Part shown: one piece after another, positions 42,894 to 52,377 of the stretch
Layout of the letters: each line of letters starts with the position of its first letter
How positions within the stretch are numbered: the stretch's first letter is position 1
From: Chaetoderma sp. LZ-2023a
Lineage: Eukaryota > Mollusca > Caudofoveata > Chaetodermatida > Chaetodermatidae
Reading direction: 5' to 3'
Assembly (NCBI GenBank): GCA_034401795.1
Contig: CM067372.1
Span: 13,216,940-13,280,939, forward strand
DNA length: 64,000 nt
Notes under the pieces: model-generated
Told to the model about the DNA's origin: nothing
Database searches by the model: none
Seen by the model: the letters and a program-made list of their open reading frames with translations, nothing else
Made by a program: the position numbers and the translations under genes

Positions 42894-42896
<3 letters not shown>
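41242..42896 (+). mobile_element. Tc1/mariner element, copy 2
   Basis: 1,655 bp with the same terminal inverted repeats as copy 1 (CACCTGTGCAAAAGTTAAGC...), inserted inside a TA microsatellite, which offers many TA targets. Its sequence is almost the same as copy 1 reversed, with scattered substitutions and one 2-bp deletion. Confidence 0.95.
41551..42547 (+). pseudogene. Tc1/mariner transposase, frameshifted copy
   Basis: The same transposase as 4296-5321 with all three DDE blocks (HWSDESRF, FMDDNARPH, NPIEHIWD), but a 2-bp deletion near 41833 (AATAGTGTC where copy 1 reads AATAGAGTGTC) shifts the frame after WETCN, and a TAG replaces the Gln codon at 42545-42547, removing the last eight residues or so. 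It cannot encode a full enzyme but its ends could be moved by the copy 1 protein. Confidence 0.92.

Positions 42897-42981
<85 letters not shown>
42897..42981 (+). repeat. (TA)n microsatellite, right part
   Basis: About 42 TA units with one TTTA interruption. Frames through it read as alternating Ile/Tyr and are artefacts. Confidence 0.97.
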
Positions 42982-42985
<4 letters not shown>

Positions 42986-43269
42986 ACACTAGCAAATGTG
43001 CCTGCAGTCATACAGACGACTATGTATACATATATGTACAAACATATGCCTGTAGGCATACTGACTATACAAATAAATAATTATTACAATTGTATAGTAT
43101 TGCCATCCAAGATAAAAGGCATAACGTATGGTTTTACCATTATAATATACATCATTATGCTGAAAGCTATTAAAATTTATTAAACACTTCTCAAACAGCC
43201 ACCATAACCACCACCACAACCTGCACAATCACCACAACTACATTTGGACCCCAAAATCTAAATTGTTCT

Positions 43270-44729
43270 TCAGATCTAAACAGGCAAGCCCATATATGAG
43301 TTTGGCTTCAGATCTAAACAGGCAAGCTCCTATATGAGTCTGGCTTCAGATCTAAACAGACAAGCTCCTATATGAGTCTGGCTTCAGATCTAAACAGACA
43401 AGCCCATATATGAGTTTGGCTTCAGATCTAAACAGACAAGCCCATATATGAGTTTGGCTTCAGATCACAACAGACAAGCTCCTATATGAGATTGGCTTCA
43501 GATCTAAACAGACAAGCTCATATATGAGATTGGCTTCAGATCTAAACAGACAAGCTCCTATATGAGATTGGCTTCAGATCTAAACAGACAAGCTCCTATA
43601 TGAGATTGGCTTCAGATCTAAACAGGCAAACTCCTATATGAGTCTGGCTTCAGATCTAAACAGACAAGCTCCTATCTGAGTCTGGCTTCAGATCTAAACA
43701 GACAAGCCCATATATGAGTTTGGCTTCAGATCTAAACAGACAAGCCCATATATGAGTTTGGCTTCAGATCTAAACAGACAAGCTCCTATATGAGTCTGGC
43801 TTCAGATCTAAACAGACAAGCTCCTATATGAGTCTGGCTTCAGATCTAAGCAGGCAAGCCCATATATGAGTTTGGCTTCAGATCACAACAGACAGGCTCC
43901 TATATGAGTCTGGCTTCAGATCTAAACAGACAAGCTCCTATATGAGTCTGGCTTCAGATCTAAACAGACAAGCTCCTATATGAGATTGGCTTCAGATCAC
44001 AACAGACAAGCTCCTATATGAGTCTGGCTTCAGATCTAAACACAAGCTCCTATATGAGTTTGGCTTCAGATCTAAACAGACAAGCTCCTATATTAGTCTG
44101 GCTTCAGATCTAAACAGACAGGCTCCTATATGAGTTTGGCTTCAGATCTAAACAGACAAGCTCCTATATGAGATTGGCTTCAGATCTAAACAGGCAAGCT
44201 CCTATATGAGTCTGGCTTCAGATCTAAACAGAGAAGCTCCTATATATGAGTCTGGCTTCAGATCTAAACAGACAAGCTCCTATATGAGTCTGGCTTCAGA
44301 TCTAAACAGACAAGCTCCTATATGAGTTTGGTTTCAGATCTAAACAGACAAGCCCCTATATGAGTTTGGCTTCAGATCTAAATAGACAAGCTCCTATATG
44401 AGTCTGGCTTCAGATCTAAACAGACAAGCTCCTATATGAGTCTGGCTTCAGATCTAAACAGACAAGCTACTATATGAGTCTGGCTTCAGATCTAAACAGA
44501 CAAGCTCCTATATGAGTCTGGCTTCAGATCTAAACCGACAAGCTCCTATATGAGTCTGGCTTCAGATCTAAACAAACAAGCTCCTATATGAGTCTGGCTT
44601 CAGATCCAAACAGACAAGCTCCTATATGAGTTTGGCTTCAGATAACAATGGACAAGCTCCTATATACGAGTCTGGCTTCAAATCTAAGCAGGCAAGCTCT
44701 TATATGAGTTTGGCCCAGATCACAACAGA
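43270..44729 (+). repeat. Minisatellite, 38-bp unit, about 38 copies
   Basis: Head-to-tail units with the landmarks CAGATCTAAACAGACAAGCT, CCTATATGAG and T(T/C)TGGCTT. The main variants are ACAAGCTCC versus GCAAGCCCA and AGATCTAAA versus AGATCACAA; these variants cluster, which suggests expansion by duplication of several units at once. No spacers or coding frame. Confidence 0.97.
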
Positions 44730-46090
44730 CTTAGGGTCTGCAGTGAAAGAAAGAAAATTGTATGGCGATTCGATGGAGTAGCTGGCTGGTTTTCTCAATG
44801 ACAAAAGTGTTACCTCGCTATTGTTAGCTTGTTTATCGTAGCGCTTTGTGTTGTGATTAGTCATTATTAGTAAAGGCAGAATATAAACACAATGAACAGG
44901 CATAAATCCATTACAATTGTCCTCATGTACTGCTACAATGCAATGGAAAAGTACACACTTCAGATTTTAATGTGTCACAGGGTCAAATAAATGGCATCAT
45001 TTATTTTAAAATTTTGAAACCAGATCTGCTGATTTAAAATTTTAAATGCTGGTAATTAACATTTTTTTGAAAGCATGATTGTTATTTTCAAATTTCAGTA
45101 TTTTAATTTTAAATGTCATTAATTTTTATTTTTTCAAAAACATGATTTTCATTTATTTGACCCGGTGACACAAACATGAAAATTGTGACTATTTTCCGTT
45201 TTGACTTTTCCGATTTTTCCTCAATTACATCGTAAAAATCATGATTTTAAAAATAAATTTAACTTCACGATTAAATCGAAAAATCGTGCAAGCCTAGCTT
45301 CAGTTCACAACATGCAAGCTTCTATATGATATGAGTTTGGCAAAAAGTAGAAATCTTCTGCATTTTAATAAGCGAGATACGGCAGAACAGTTAACTTTAC
45401 ATTATTTTATTTCTACCATCCCATAAAATTGTTGGTGGTGGTATCCCTAACACTCATGCATGCACACACACGCACGCACGCTTGCATGTACTAGTGTAAA
45501 ACCTTGCACTGCTGAAATATACACTTAACTTGTGATGTAAGAATTCACTAGATAATCAGACAAAGCCTGGAATGATTTAATCATGCTATGTTTGAATGTC
45601 ATGGGATGAACATTAATCCAATGCAGGCTGGATATTCAAATTATCACGCTTCGAGTTTCAAAAGGTTAGCTCTAGAGTTACCATAAAATTGGGATTCTGG
45701 GAATTCAGGTTTCAAAGTATATAAATCAATTCCAACATGCGAAAAGCATGGGCAGAGTTTAGCTAGAAATGGGCGGGAATGGCTGGATTCATCCATTAGT
45801 GAAAATAATTTATAATTAGTGAAAATAAATAATAATTAGTGAGAATAAATAATAATTACTCTAATAGTGATACGGTAATAAATAGAAAATAAACAGCATA
45901 TCTCTGGAATATGATATGGCAACAAACAATCCTAGATTTATATAATACTGTGGCAATGCTGGCATATAACACAGTGCTAATGGAAGAGTTAGCAAGGGCT
46001 GACAATGCTTACTTGAAATTTGCATACCAGCAAGTTACACGCCACCTCCCTCCTGGCAAATAGCATGCATGACGGTGGTTGATGCTGAAC
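44730..46090. other. No gene; AT-rich with dispersed short repeats
   Basis: 44980-45300 ends in a phrase AAAAATCGTGCAAGCCTAG that recurs, with AT-rich palindromic text before it, near 48580 and 49075, so it is part of a dispersed repeat. 45745-45780 (GGGCAGAGTTTAGCTAGAAA) resembles 48225-48260. 45790-45860 is a short AATAATTAGTGA tandem. Confidence 0.5.
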
Positions 46091-46117
46091 TGCTCTAAAT
46101 AACACATACATATAAAC

Positions 46118-46201
46118 CACACCACCATCATCATCATCATCATCATCATCGTCGTCGTCCATCATCGTCCATCATCATCATCATCCATCATCATCATCAT
46201 T
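46118..46201 (+). repeat. (CAT)n-rich low complexity
   Basis: Imperfect CAT/CGT trinucleotide repeat. Confidence 0.9.
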
Positions 46202-46267
46202 TATGAGGCATAAGCCATTGCCTTTTTATTGTACTCTGTTTTAGTCATCGTGCTTCTTTCTTCATAT

Positions 46268-46895
46268 AGAGGTCACCTCCATATAAAGGTCACCTCCGTA
46301 TAAGGACACATCTGTATAAAGGTCACCTCTGCATAAAGGACACCTCCATATAAAGGTCACCTCTGTATAAAGGACACCCCTGTATAAAGGACACCTTGGA
46401 TAAAGGTCACCTCCATATAAAGGTCACCTCTAAAGGACAACTTCATATAAAGGTCACCTCTGTATATAGGACACCTCCGTATAAAGGTGACCTCCGTATA
46501 AAGGTCAGCTCTGTTTAAAGGACACCTCCATATAAAGGACACCTCTGTATAAAGGTAACCTCCATATAAAGGACACCTCCATATAAAGGACACCTCTGTA
46601 TAAAGGTAACCTCCATATAAAGGACACCTCCATATAAAGGACACCTCCATATAAAGGACACCTCTGTATAAAGGTAACCTCCATATAAAGGTCACCTCCG
46701 CATAAAGAACACGTCCGTATAAAGGACACCTCAGTATAAAGGACACCTCCGTATAAAGGGCACCTCCGTATAAAGGTCACCTCCATATAACGGTCACCTC
46801 TGCATAAAGGACACCTCCATATAAAGAAGACCTCTGTATAAAGGATGCCTCCATATAAAGGACACCTCTGTATTAGGGACATCTTCATATAAAGG
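46268..46895 (+). repeat. Minisatellite, 17-bp unit, about 37 copies
   Basis: Units of AGGACACCTCCATATAA with variants (AGGTCACCTCTGTATAA, AGGTAACC...). Since 17 is not a multiple of three, minus-strand frames run through it without stops and give repeated LYMEVSFIWRCPLYGG-like peptides of up to 168 codons; these are not genes. Part of the array has a longer period of three to four units. Confidence 0.97.
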
Positions 46896-48010
46896 CCACA
46901 CACAGACAAAGTGATTACTATATATAGTTGTGCTTTGCCGAGTACATTAATAATCTTGGATCTGTATAATATTAGGCGTACACAATTATTCAATTTAATT
47001 GATAATCGCAATTATTGAAAAATAAATAATCGTGGACAATGTTAGATTCAAATAATTGAATAATTGACACATATTGAAATTAAAATTGCAAATACAATTT
47101 TGTTGAACTTCTTGTATGGAAACCACCATACCAAGCGTATCGAGGACAATTGTGTGCTGGATGTTCAAAATCTTTCCTGTATGCCTACATTACAATCAAG
47201 ATTATTAACTGTTTTGAAACTAATTTGACTAAGATTTGTTACTGTCATATATACATCTAGCAATAACAAATTCATTTCAATAAGATAGATCCTTTTGAGT
47301 ATGTTGAGATTAATTTTACTGAAAGCTGTTGCTGCCTCTGACAGTGTCAATAAAATCACTTTCAAAACGTTTAATGGATTTCCAGCATATAACTGTCCTT
47401 CTAAATATCTTTAGTAAATTCTTTAATCTGCCTGCTTTAGCAAAATGGTAAATGGTTGAACTTGAGTCAATCGTCATTGCATTGTCATTTACCAGCACAC
47501 TGATTTGAATTATCTGCAGTATAATTGTTGTGCACTGACGCATTACGATGAGGCTAGACTTGCTAATCATTAGCTTATGAAGCAAAGAACTGTTGTTGTT
47601 GTTGTTGTTGTTAACACACACCTTTAGTGTGTCTATGCTTTGATTTTACTTGCTATTCAAGCGATATGTTGTTTTTAATCTATTTCATTTGAAATGTTAA
47701 TATTTAAGCAGAGTTTATTTTGAAAAAAATCAATGTATATATATCATTGTGCTACAGTTCAGATATTCAAAAATATTCATTATGTTTCAAATTCAGCTCA
47801 TTTGACACAAAGTTGATTAATATTTTGTTAGTCAACTTAGTCAGCTTATAATGGTAACAGGACGAAATGGCAACCTGCTTTTGTTCACTTCAAGTTTGAT
47901 CTTAACCACATTCTCCCTGTATTTTGAAACATGCGGAATATTTTCAAAAGAATTTGTCTAAAATTTATTGCTTGCTTATGTGGCAATTCACCTTTCCAGA
48001 GTACCCACCC
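46896..48010. other. No gene; foldback-like fragment and short TTG repeat
   Basis: 47200-47400 has arms reading AACTGTTTTGAAACTAATTTG and ATTTTACTGAAAGCTGTTGC that resemble the foldback family of 52208-52299, but degenerate. 47590-47612 is (TTG)n. Otherwise AT-rich with nothing supportable. Confidence 0.4.
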
Positions 48011-48016
48011 ATCATA

Positions 48017-48095
48017 TGACGTCATAATGAACTGCATGATGTGTACAATGACATCATAATGAATGATGTCATGAATGACGTCGATAAGTACGTCA
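48017..48095 (+). promoter_or_regulatory. Cluster of CRE/ATF-like palindromes
   Basis: Within about 80 bp lie TGACGTCA (48017-48024), TGACATCA (48049), TGATGTCA (48064), TGACGTCG (48076) and TACGTCA (48089). They match or nearly match the bZIP CRE site. No gene start is visible close by, so a regulatory role is only a possibility; a decayed short tandem repeat is the alternative. Confidence 0.35.
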
Positions 48096-48780
48096 CGAAT
48101 GAATATTTGAAGACGGTCTATGGATTGTTGTACAAATATTCAACAACTTCCCTGCATGGTTTTTAGGAAATTGATAGCTAGGGCATTCGGGGATCGATCA
48201 ATCCCAACATGGCGAGGTGTGGGTGGAGCTTAGCTTGTGATGGGCGGGGCATAGCTACAAATGGAAAGGTCCATTATTCTCAGTCAAAATGTTTTCAATG
48301 TACATGTAATCAGTAGTGAAATTATAGCTGTATTATATCTACAGTCATCTATGTGTATATAGTGTGAATTAGAAACTTATTCTTCTAGCTTTCAAAAGTT
48401 GTATTGCTAAGATAGAAACAACATTTATAAAGTAACTTTGTTTATCAAATGTACATCAGTATTTCTTTCACTACCTCTGTAAGAGTTAAAGTTTTGACAC
48501 AGAGTGGACTAGGGTTAAGTATCAATTAATTGAATAATCGCAATTATTTCTTTGAAATAATCACAATTATAAAAATTGCATAATCGTGCAAACCTATATA
48601 ATAAATGTGGATGCTTTGTGTCAAATTTGGATGAAATCTGTTCAGCTGTTCTGGACAAATCTCTTAAAGAAAAAGATGACAGGCGTATGTAGAACAGATG
48701 TGCACATTGTAGCAATATGTATTGAAACACGTTACAACGAATATCAATGATGAAAATTACAATGGTGTTTAGAAAAGTCT
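48096..48780. other. No gene seen
   Basis: AT-rich sequence. 48525-48600 holds another copy of the dispersed repeat ending AATCGTGCAAACCTA. Confidence 0.4.
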
Positions 48781-48899
48781 ATTTGCAGGGCAAGAGAAGA
48801 CTATTTTTGAAAATGTATCACTGGAATTCCTGGCTCGAGAATCGAGCCAGGCATTCCAGTGATACATTTTCAAAAATAGCCCTCTCTTGCCCTGCAAAT
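48781..48899. repeat. Near-perfect foldback element (MITE-like)
   Basis: Two 58-bp arms with three mismatches and a 3-bp centre: ATTTGCAGGGCAAGAGAAGA...CTGGCTCGA and its complement. This is the youngest-looking member of a family also seen at 24205-25060, 40803-40990, 50733-50867, 50923-51054 and 51830-51965. It has no coding capacity. Confidence 0.9.
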
Positions 48900-49530
48900 G
48901 GACATACATTCACTAAGCAAAATGTCATTTTTCATGACCAATCGCATTAAAAAGTAATTGAAACTTAGGTTTTGAAATATTTTAGGCAATAAAAAATATT
49001 CACGATTATTCGATTATTTAATTTTTAATCATATAAATTCACGATTTAATATATAATCGCGATTTTTGATTTAATCACGTTATCGTGCAAGCCTATAATT
49101 AACCAAACATGAGATGATATCAACTGCTAATTTGAGCTAAATGCAGTGTTAAATGTGGAAAAACATTTTTTACCAATGCCACAATGACCTAATTTTTTTA
49201 CATTTCGATCCACTGTTATTTTGTGATTCCTCCTCATTAAATAAGGAATTAGGTGTCTAAGTATGATTAACCAAATATGAAATATGAATTGTAAAGTTGA
49301 GCTAAATACAAAATGGTAATATTGCACAAAAATATACGGTAAGTCTTTATCGAGGTCACAAATACACCTTTTTTGACTATGGCGAGAAAACAAATCAAGA
49401 TGGCAGGAAAACCATTTATCCGACAGTCTCGAAAGTGGCATATTTAAACTCGCCACACTGATAAGCATATATAAGGCAATTTTCACCATCAAAATACATC
49501 AAATACAAAAAAGCCAATATGACCAAGAAA
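48900..49530. other. No gene seen; dispersed repeat
   Basis: 48990-49100 carries another AATCGCGATTTTTGATTTAA...ATCGTGCAAGCCTA copy. The remainder is AT-rich. Confidence 0.4.
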
Positions 49531-49539
49531 CGCTAAATT

Positions 49540-50012
49540 TTGATTGGTTGATGGCGGCCATGTTTTTTAACGTACAAACTTCCCTTGAACAAACTTGAAT
49601 GGACTTTGGTCCCTAAGCATATTTATCAAAGTTCAGGTCTATCCCTTCAGCGGTTCGGGAGAAGTCGTTTTCGCAAAAACTAGGTCATCCAAGAACAAAC
49701 TTGGGTCTACCGTTGCACTAGATGATGTGTTATGAGTTTTGAATCAATTCCTCCAGCGGCTTCGGAGAAGATTTTTTAAAGTGTTTCTAAAAATTGGCTA
49801 TTTTGGCCAGCGGCCATCTTGGATTTTGGCTGATCAGCTTCGTTTGAACAAACTTGAATCTCTATGCCCTAGGGATGCTTCCTGCCAAATATAATTGAAA
49901 TCGGCCCAGTGGTTCTTGAGAAGAAGTTGTTTAAAGAAAATGTTGACGGACGATGGATGGGCGACACGGCATAAGCTCACTTGACCTTTCAGGCCAGGTG
50001 AGCTAATAAATG
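49540..50012 (+). repeat. Non-autonomous repeat with 3' hairpin (CTCAC...GTGAG)
   Basis: Internal units of about 120 bp with phrases CAAACTTGAAT, TTCGGGAGAAG and CAGCGG are followed by GACGGACGATGGATGGGCGA and a terminal hairpin AGCTCACTTGACC/GGCCAGGTGAGCT next to AATAAA. This type of end (a hairpin ending in GGTGAGCTAAT) is common in invertebrate non-autonomous elements; whether it is Helitron-like or SINE-like I cannot tell. Confidence 0.6.
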
Positions 50013-50323
50013 GCTGATAATTTGGCAGTCAAAGGCTACTTTGTCACTATCATTTGATTGCTCAAAGTCCAATACAAATTTTGTCAATACTCAAAACATG
50101 CATCTTCTGATAATCTGGACTGTCTTTGTTAAAACAATAACTGAGTACTTTCAAGACTATGGTTGTATTGCTCAGCAATAATAACAACGTAGGTGGGAGG
50201 ACATTTTTGACAATCTCATCCCGCTTCGTTTATGCCTATGGGGGGGGGGGGCATGCAAAGTAGTTGGTGGATCCAGTTCTATTGCTACATGTAATGACAG
50301 CGCAACAAGAATACATTTAACGG
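50013..50323. other. No gene; G12 run
   Basis: Unremarkable apart from a run of 12 G at about 50241-50252. Confidence 0.4.
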
Positions 50324-50642
50324 TGCATATTCATACCAAAATGCTTCAAAATAAAACTGTTAAAATTACATACTTTTAGAGGTTAAAATTATGTGCCTCG
50401 GTGTAAGAAAATGAAATCAATTCTACTGTATAATGATTCATTTTGATTAAATTAATATGATTTTTCAAGTTGTGAAGTTGAATTGGAGACACGAGTCCCT
50501 AATTTAAATTCACAACTAAAAAAATTATATTAATTTAGATATAGAATGAAAAGATTTATTTCGTTTCATTACATATAGGTACACAATTTAAGCCTCTAAA
50601 AGTATAATTTTAACATTTTAAAGAATGTTGGTGTGAATATGC
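50324..50642. repeat. Foldback element, about 320 bp
   Basis: Starts GCATATTCATACCAAAATGC and ends with the near complement (GTTGGTGTGAATATGC). Inner arms also pair, including ACTTTTAGAGG.TTAAAATT with AATTTAAGCCTCTAAAAGT. Partial copies follow at 51105-51240 and 51620-51815. Confidence 0.75.
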
Positions 50643-50732
50643 AACTTAAATACAAAGTTTAATATATGAAGAATTATTCACCAATTAATCCTCAAATTTG
50701 TTCAGGAAAATTTCATTCAACTTCCTCACAGA

Positions 50733-50867
50733 AAATGTCCACTTGCAGAACATGAGATTATGTTTGAAAATTTACCACTGGGATGACTGTCTCGGTTATA
50801 AAGACACTCATTCTGGAGTTGTAAAATTTCAAAAATAGTCCTCTCTTGGTCTGCAAATGGACATTTC
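50733..50867. repeat. Foldback element, diverged copy
   Basis: AATGTCCACTTGCAGAACA ... CTCTCTTGGTCTGCAAATGG. Same family as 48781-48899, arms more diverged. Confidence 0.7.
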
Positions 50868-50922
50868 ATTAACCCTTAAATGGTCATGCCGGCTAAAACC
50901 AGCCTCTGTTATGGTCTTGTGG

Positions 50923-51054
50923 AATGTCCATTTACAGGCCAAGAGAATACAATGTTTGAAAATTTACCATTGGAATGACTGGCTCGATAAGCGAGCTGTC
51001 ATTCCAGTGATAAATTTTATAAAATTTGATTCTCTTGGTCTGTAAATGGACATT
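50923..51054. repeat. Foldback element, diverged copy
   Basis: Arms of about 63 bp: AATGTCCATTTACAGGCCAA...GGCTCG against CGAGCTGTCATTCCAG...AAATGGACATT. Same family as 48781-48899. Confidence 0.75.
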
Positions 51055-51104
51055 CAACAGGAAGATATTTAAATTTTCTTGACCAAATTTGTCCATTAAA
51101 GGGT

Positions 51105-51240
51105 TAATTTATAAGAAATGAAATCATTATATTTTAAGATTGATTTCATTTCCCTACATCGAGGTACATAATTTAAGTCTCTAAAAGTATACAATTTTAA
51201 CACTTATTTTGAAGCGTTTTGGTGTGAATATGCATCTCTA
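51105..51240. repeat. Partial copy of the 320-bp foldback
   Basis: Right half of the element at 50324-50642 (ATAATTTAAGTCTCTAAAAG ... GGTGTGAATATGCAT). Confidence 0.65.
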
Positions 51241-51289
51241 CAAATGGAAGTCTTATTGAAGAATCTTGACCATTAACAGATTAAAGGGT

Positions 51290-51520
51290 ACAGATGAATT
51301 GAATCATGACTTTATTTGGGTTGCAGACAGATGAATTGAATCATAATGACTTTACTTGGGTTGCAGACAGATGAATTGAATCATAATGACTTTATTTGGG
51401 TTGCAGACAGATGAATTGAATCATAATGACTTTATTTGGGTTGCAGACAGATGAATTGAATCATAATGACTTTATTTGGGTTGCAGACAGATGACTTGAA
51501 TTATAATGGTTTTATTTGGA
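51290..51520 (+). repeat. Minisatellite, 40-bp unit, about six copies
   Basis: Unit ACAGATGAATTGAATCATAA plus TGACTTTATTTGGGTTGCAG, nearly identical across the central copies, so recently expanded. Confidence 0.95.
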
Positions 51521-51589
51521 AAATGGATTGGATCGTTTTATATTGTTGGTGAAATTTCTCCATAATACGGATATCCCTCACTTTAACCC

Positions 51590-52120
51590 TTTAACACTCA
51601 AGCCAAAACAGCTTCTGCAGTAGAATTTCTAAGTTGGGAAATTGAATTACAGACACAAGTCCCTAGTTCAAATTCACAACAAAAAATTATATTAATTTAT
51701 ACAGAATGAAATCATCATATGTGAAGACTTAATTTTGTTTGATTACGTATAGGTTCACAATTTAAGCCTATAAAAGTATATAATTTTAACTATTTTATTT
51801 TAAAGCGTTTTAAATTTTTGTTTACTGGATTATCCATTTGCAGTCAAGGAAATAGTATATTTGAAAGTTTACCATTGGAATGACTGACTATGTTATCGAG
51901 ACAGTCAGTCCAGAAGTAAGATTTCAAGTCATCTTCTCGTGCTCTGCAGCTTGGCATTTCTCAATAGCCAGTTTTGGCCAGCACGAGCACTAAGGTGCTA
52001 ATTAATGGAAACCTACCACTGGAAGGAGTGGCTCACTTTCGAGTGTAGCTATCGAGCTAGTCATTTCAGTGGTAACTTTGATATAGATATAGTCTTCTCC
52101 TTCTTCATCCACATGATAAA
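51590..52120. repeat. Partial foldback copies
   Basis: 51620-51815 is part of the 320-bp foldback. 51830-51965 and 51995-52110 are diverged members of the 48781 family, with GACTGAC.ATGTTATCGAGAC and ACCACTGGAAGGAGTGGCTC against GTCATTTCAGTGGT. Confidence 0.6.
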
Positions 52121-52207
52121 TGAGAAAACTTATATCCAATTTGGGCCATTCACCCTTTCACCGACAAATCTCGGAAAAAGCATATTCTTTATGATATAAA
52201 AGTTATT

Positions 52208-52299
52208 CTGTTGAATATTTTGAAATTAATTTGACTGGAAGCCATTCCTGCCTAAGGAAGCAATGGCTTCAGTTAAATTAATTTCAAAATATTCAACAG
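52208..52299. repeat. Near-perfect foldback element, about 92 bp
   Basis: Arms CTGTTGAATATTTTGAAATT... and ...AATTTCAAAATATTCAACAG meet at CCTAAGG. Diverged relatives lie near 26950-27125 and 47200-47400. It lies about 80 bp from the stop of the large gene, probably in its 3' UTR. Confidence 0.85.
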
Positions 52300-52377
52300 T
52301 TTTCCAGGCCTTGAAAATGAGATATGGGGACTTGATCGGTGAAACAGTTAATGAGCAATCACTATCGAGAGACATTA

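Noticed and set aside
42697-43183. Frames with alternating Ile and Tyr
   Set aside because: They read through the TA microsatellite next to the Tc1/mariner end.
43270-44729. CRISPR-like array of 38-bp repeats
   Set aside because: Units are contiguous without unique spacers and the DNA is animal; it is a minisatellite.
46357-47011. Two minus-strand frames of 129 and 168 codons with repeated LYMEVSFIW peptides
   Set aside because: They are produced by the 17-bp minisatellite and have no other coding evidence.
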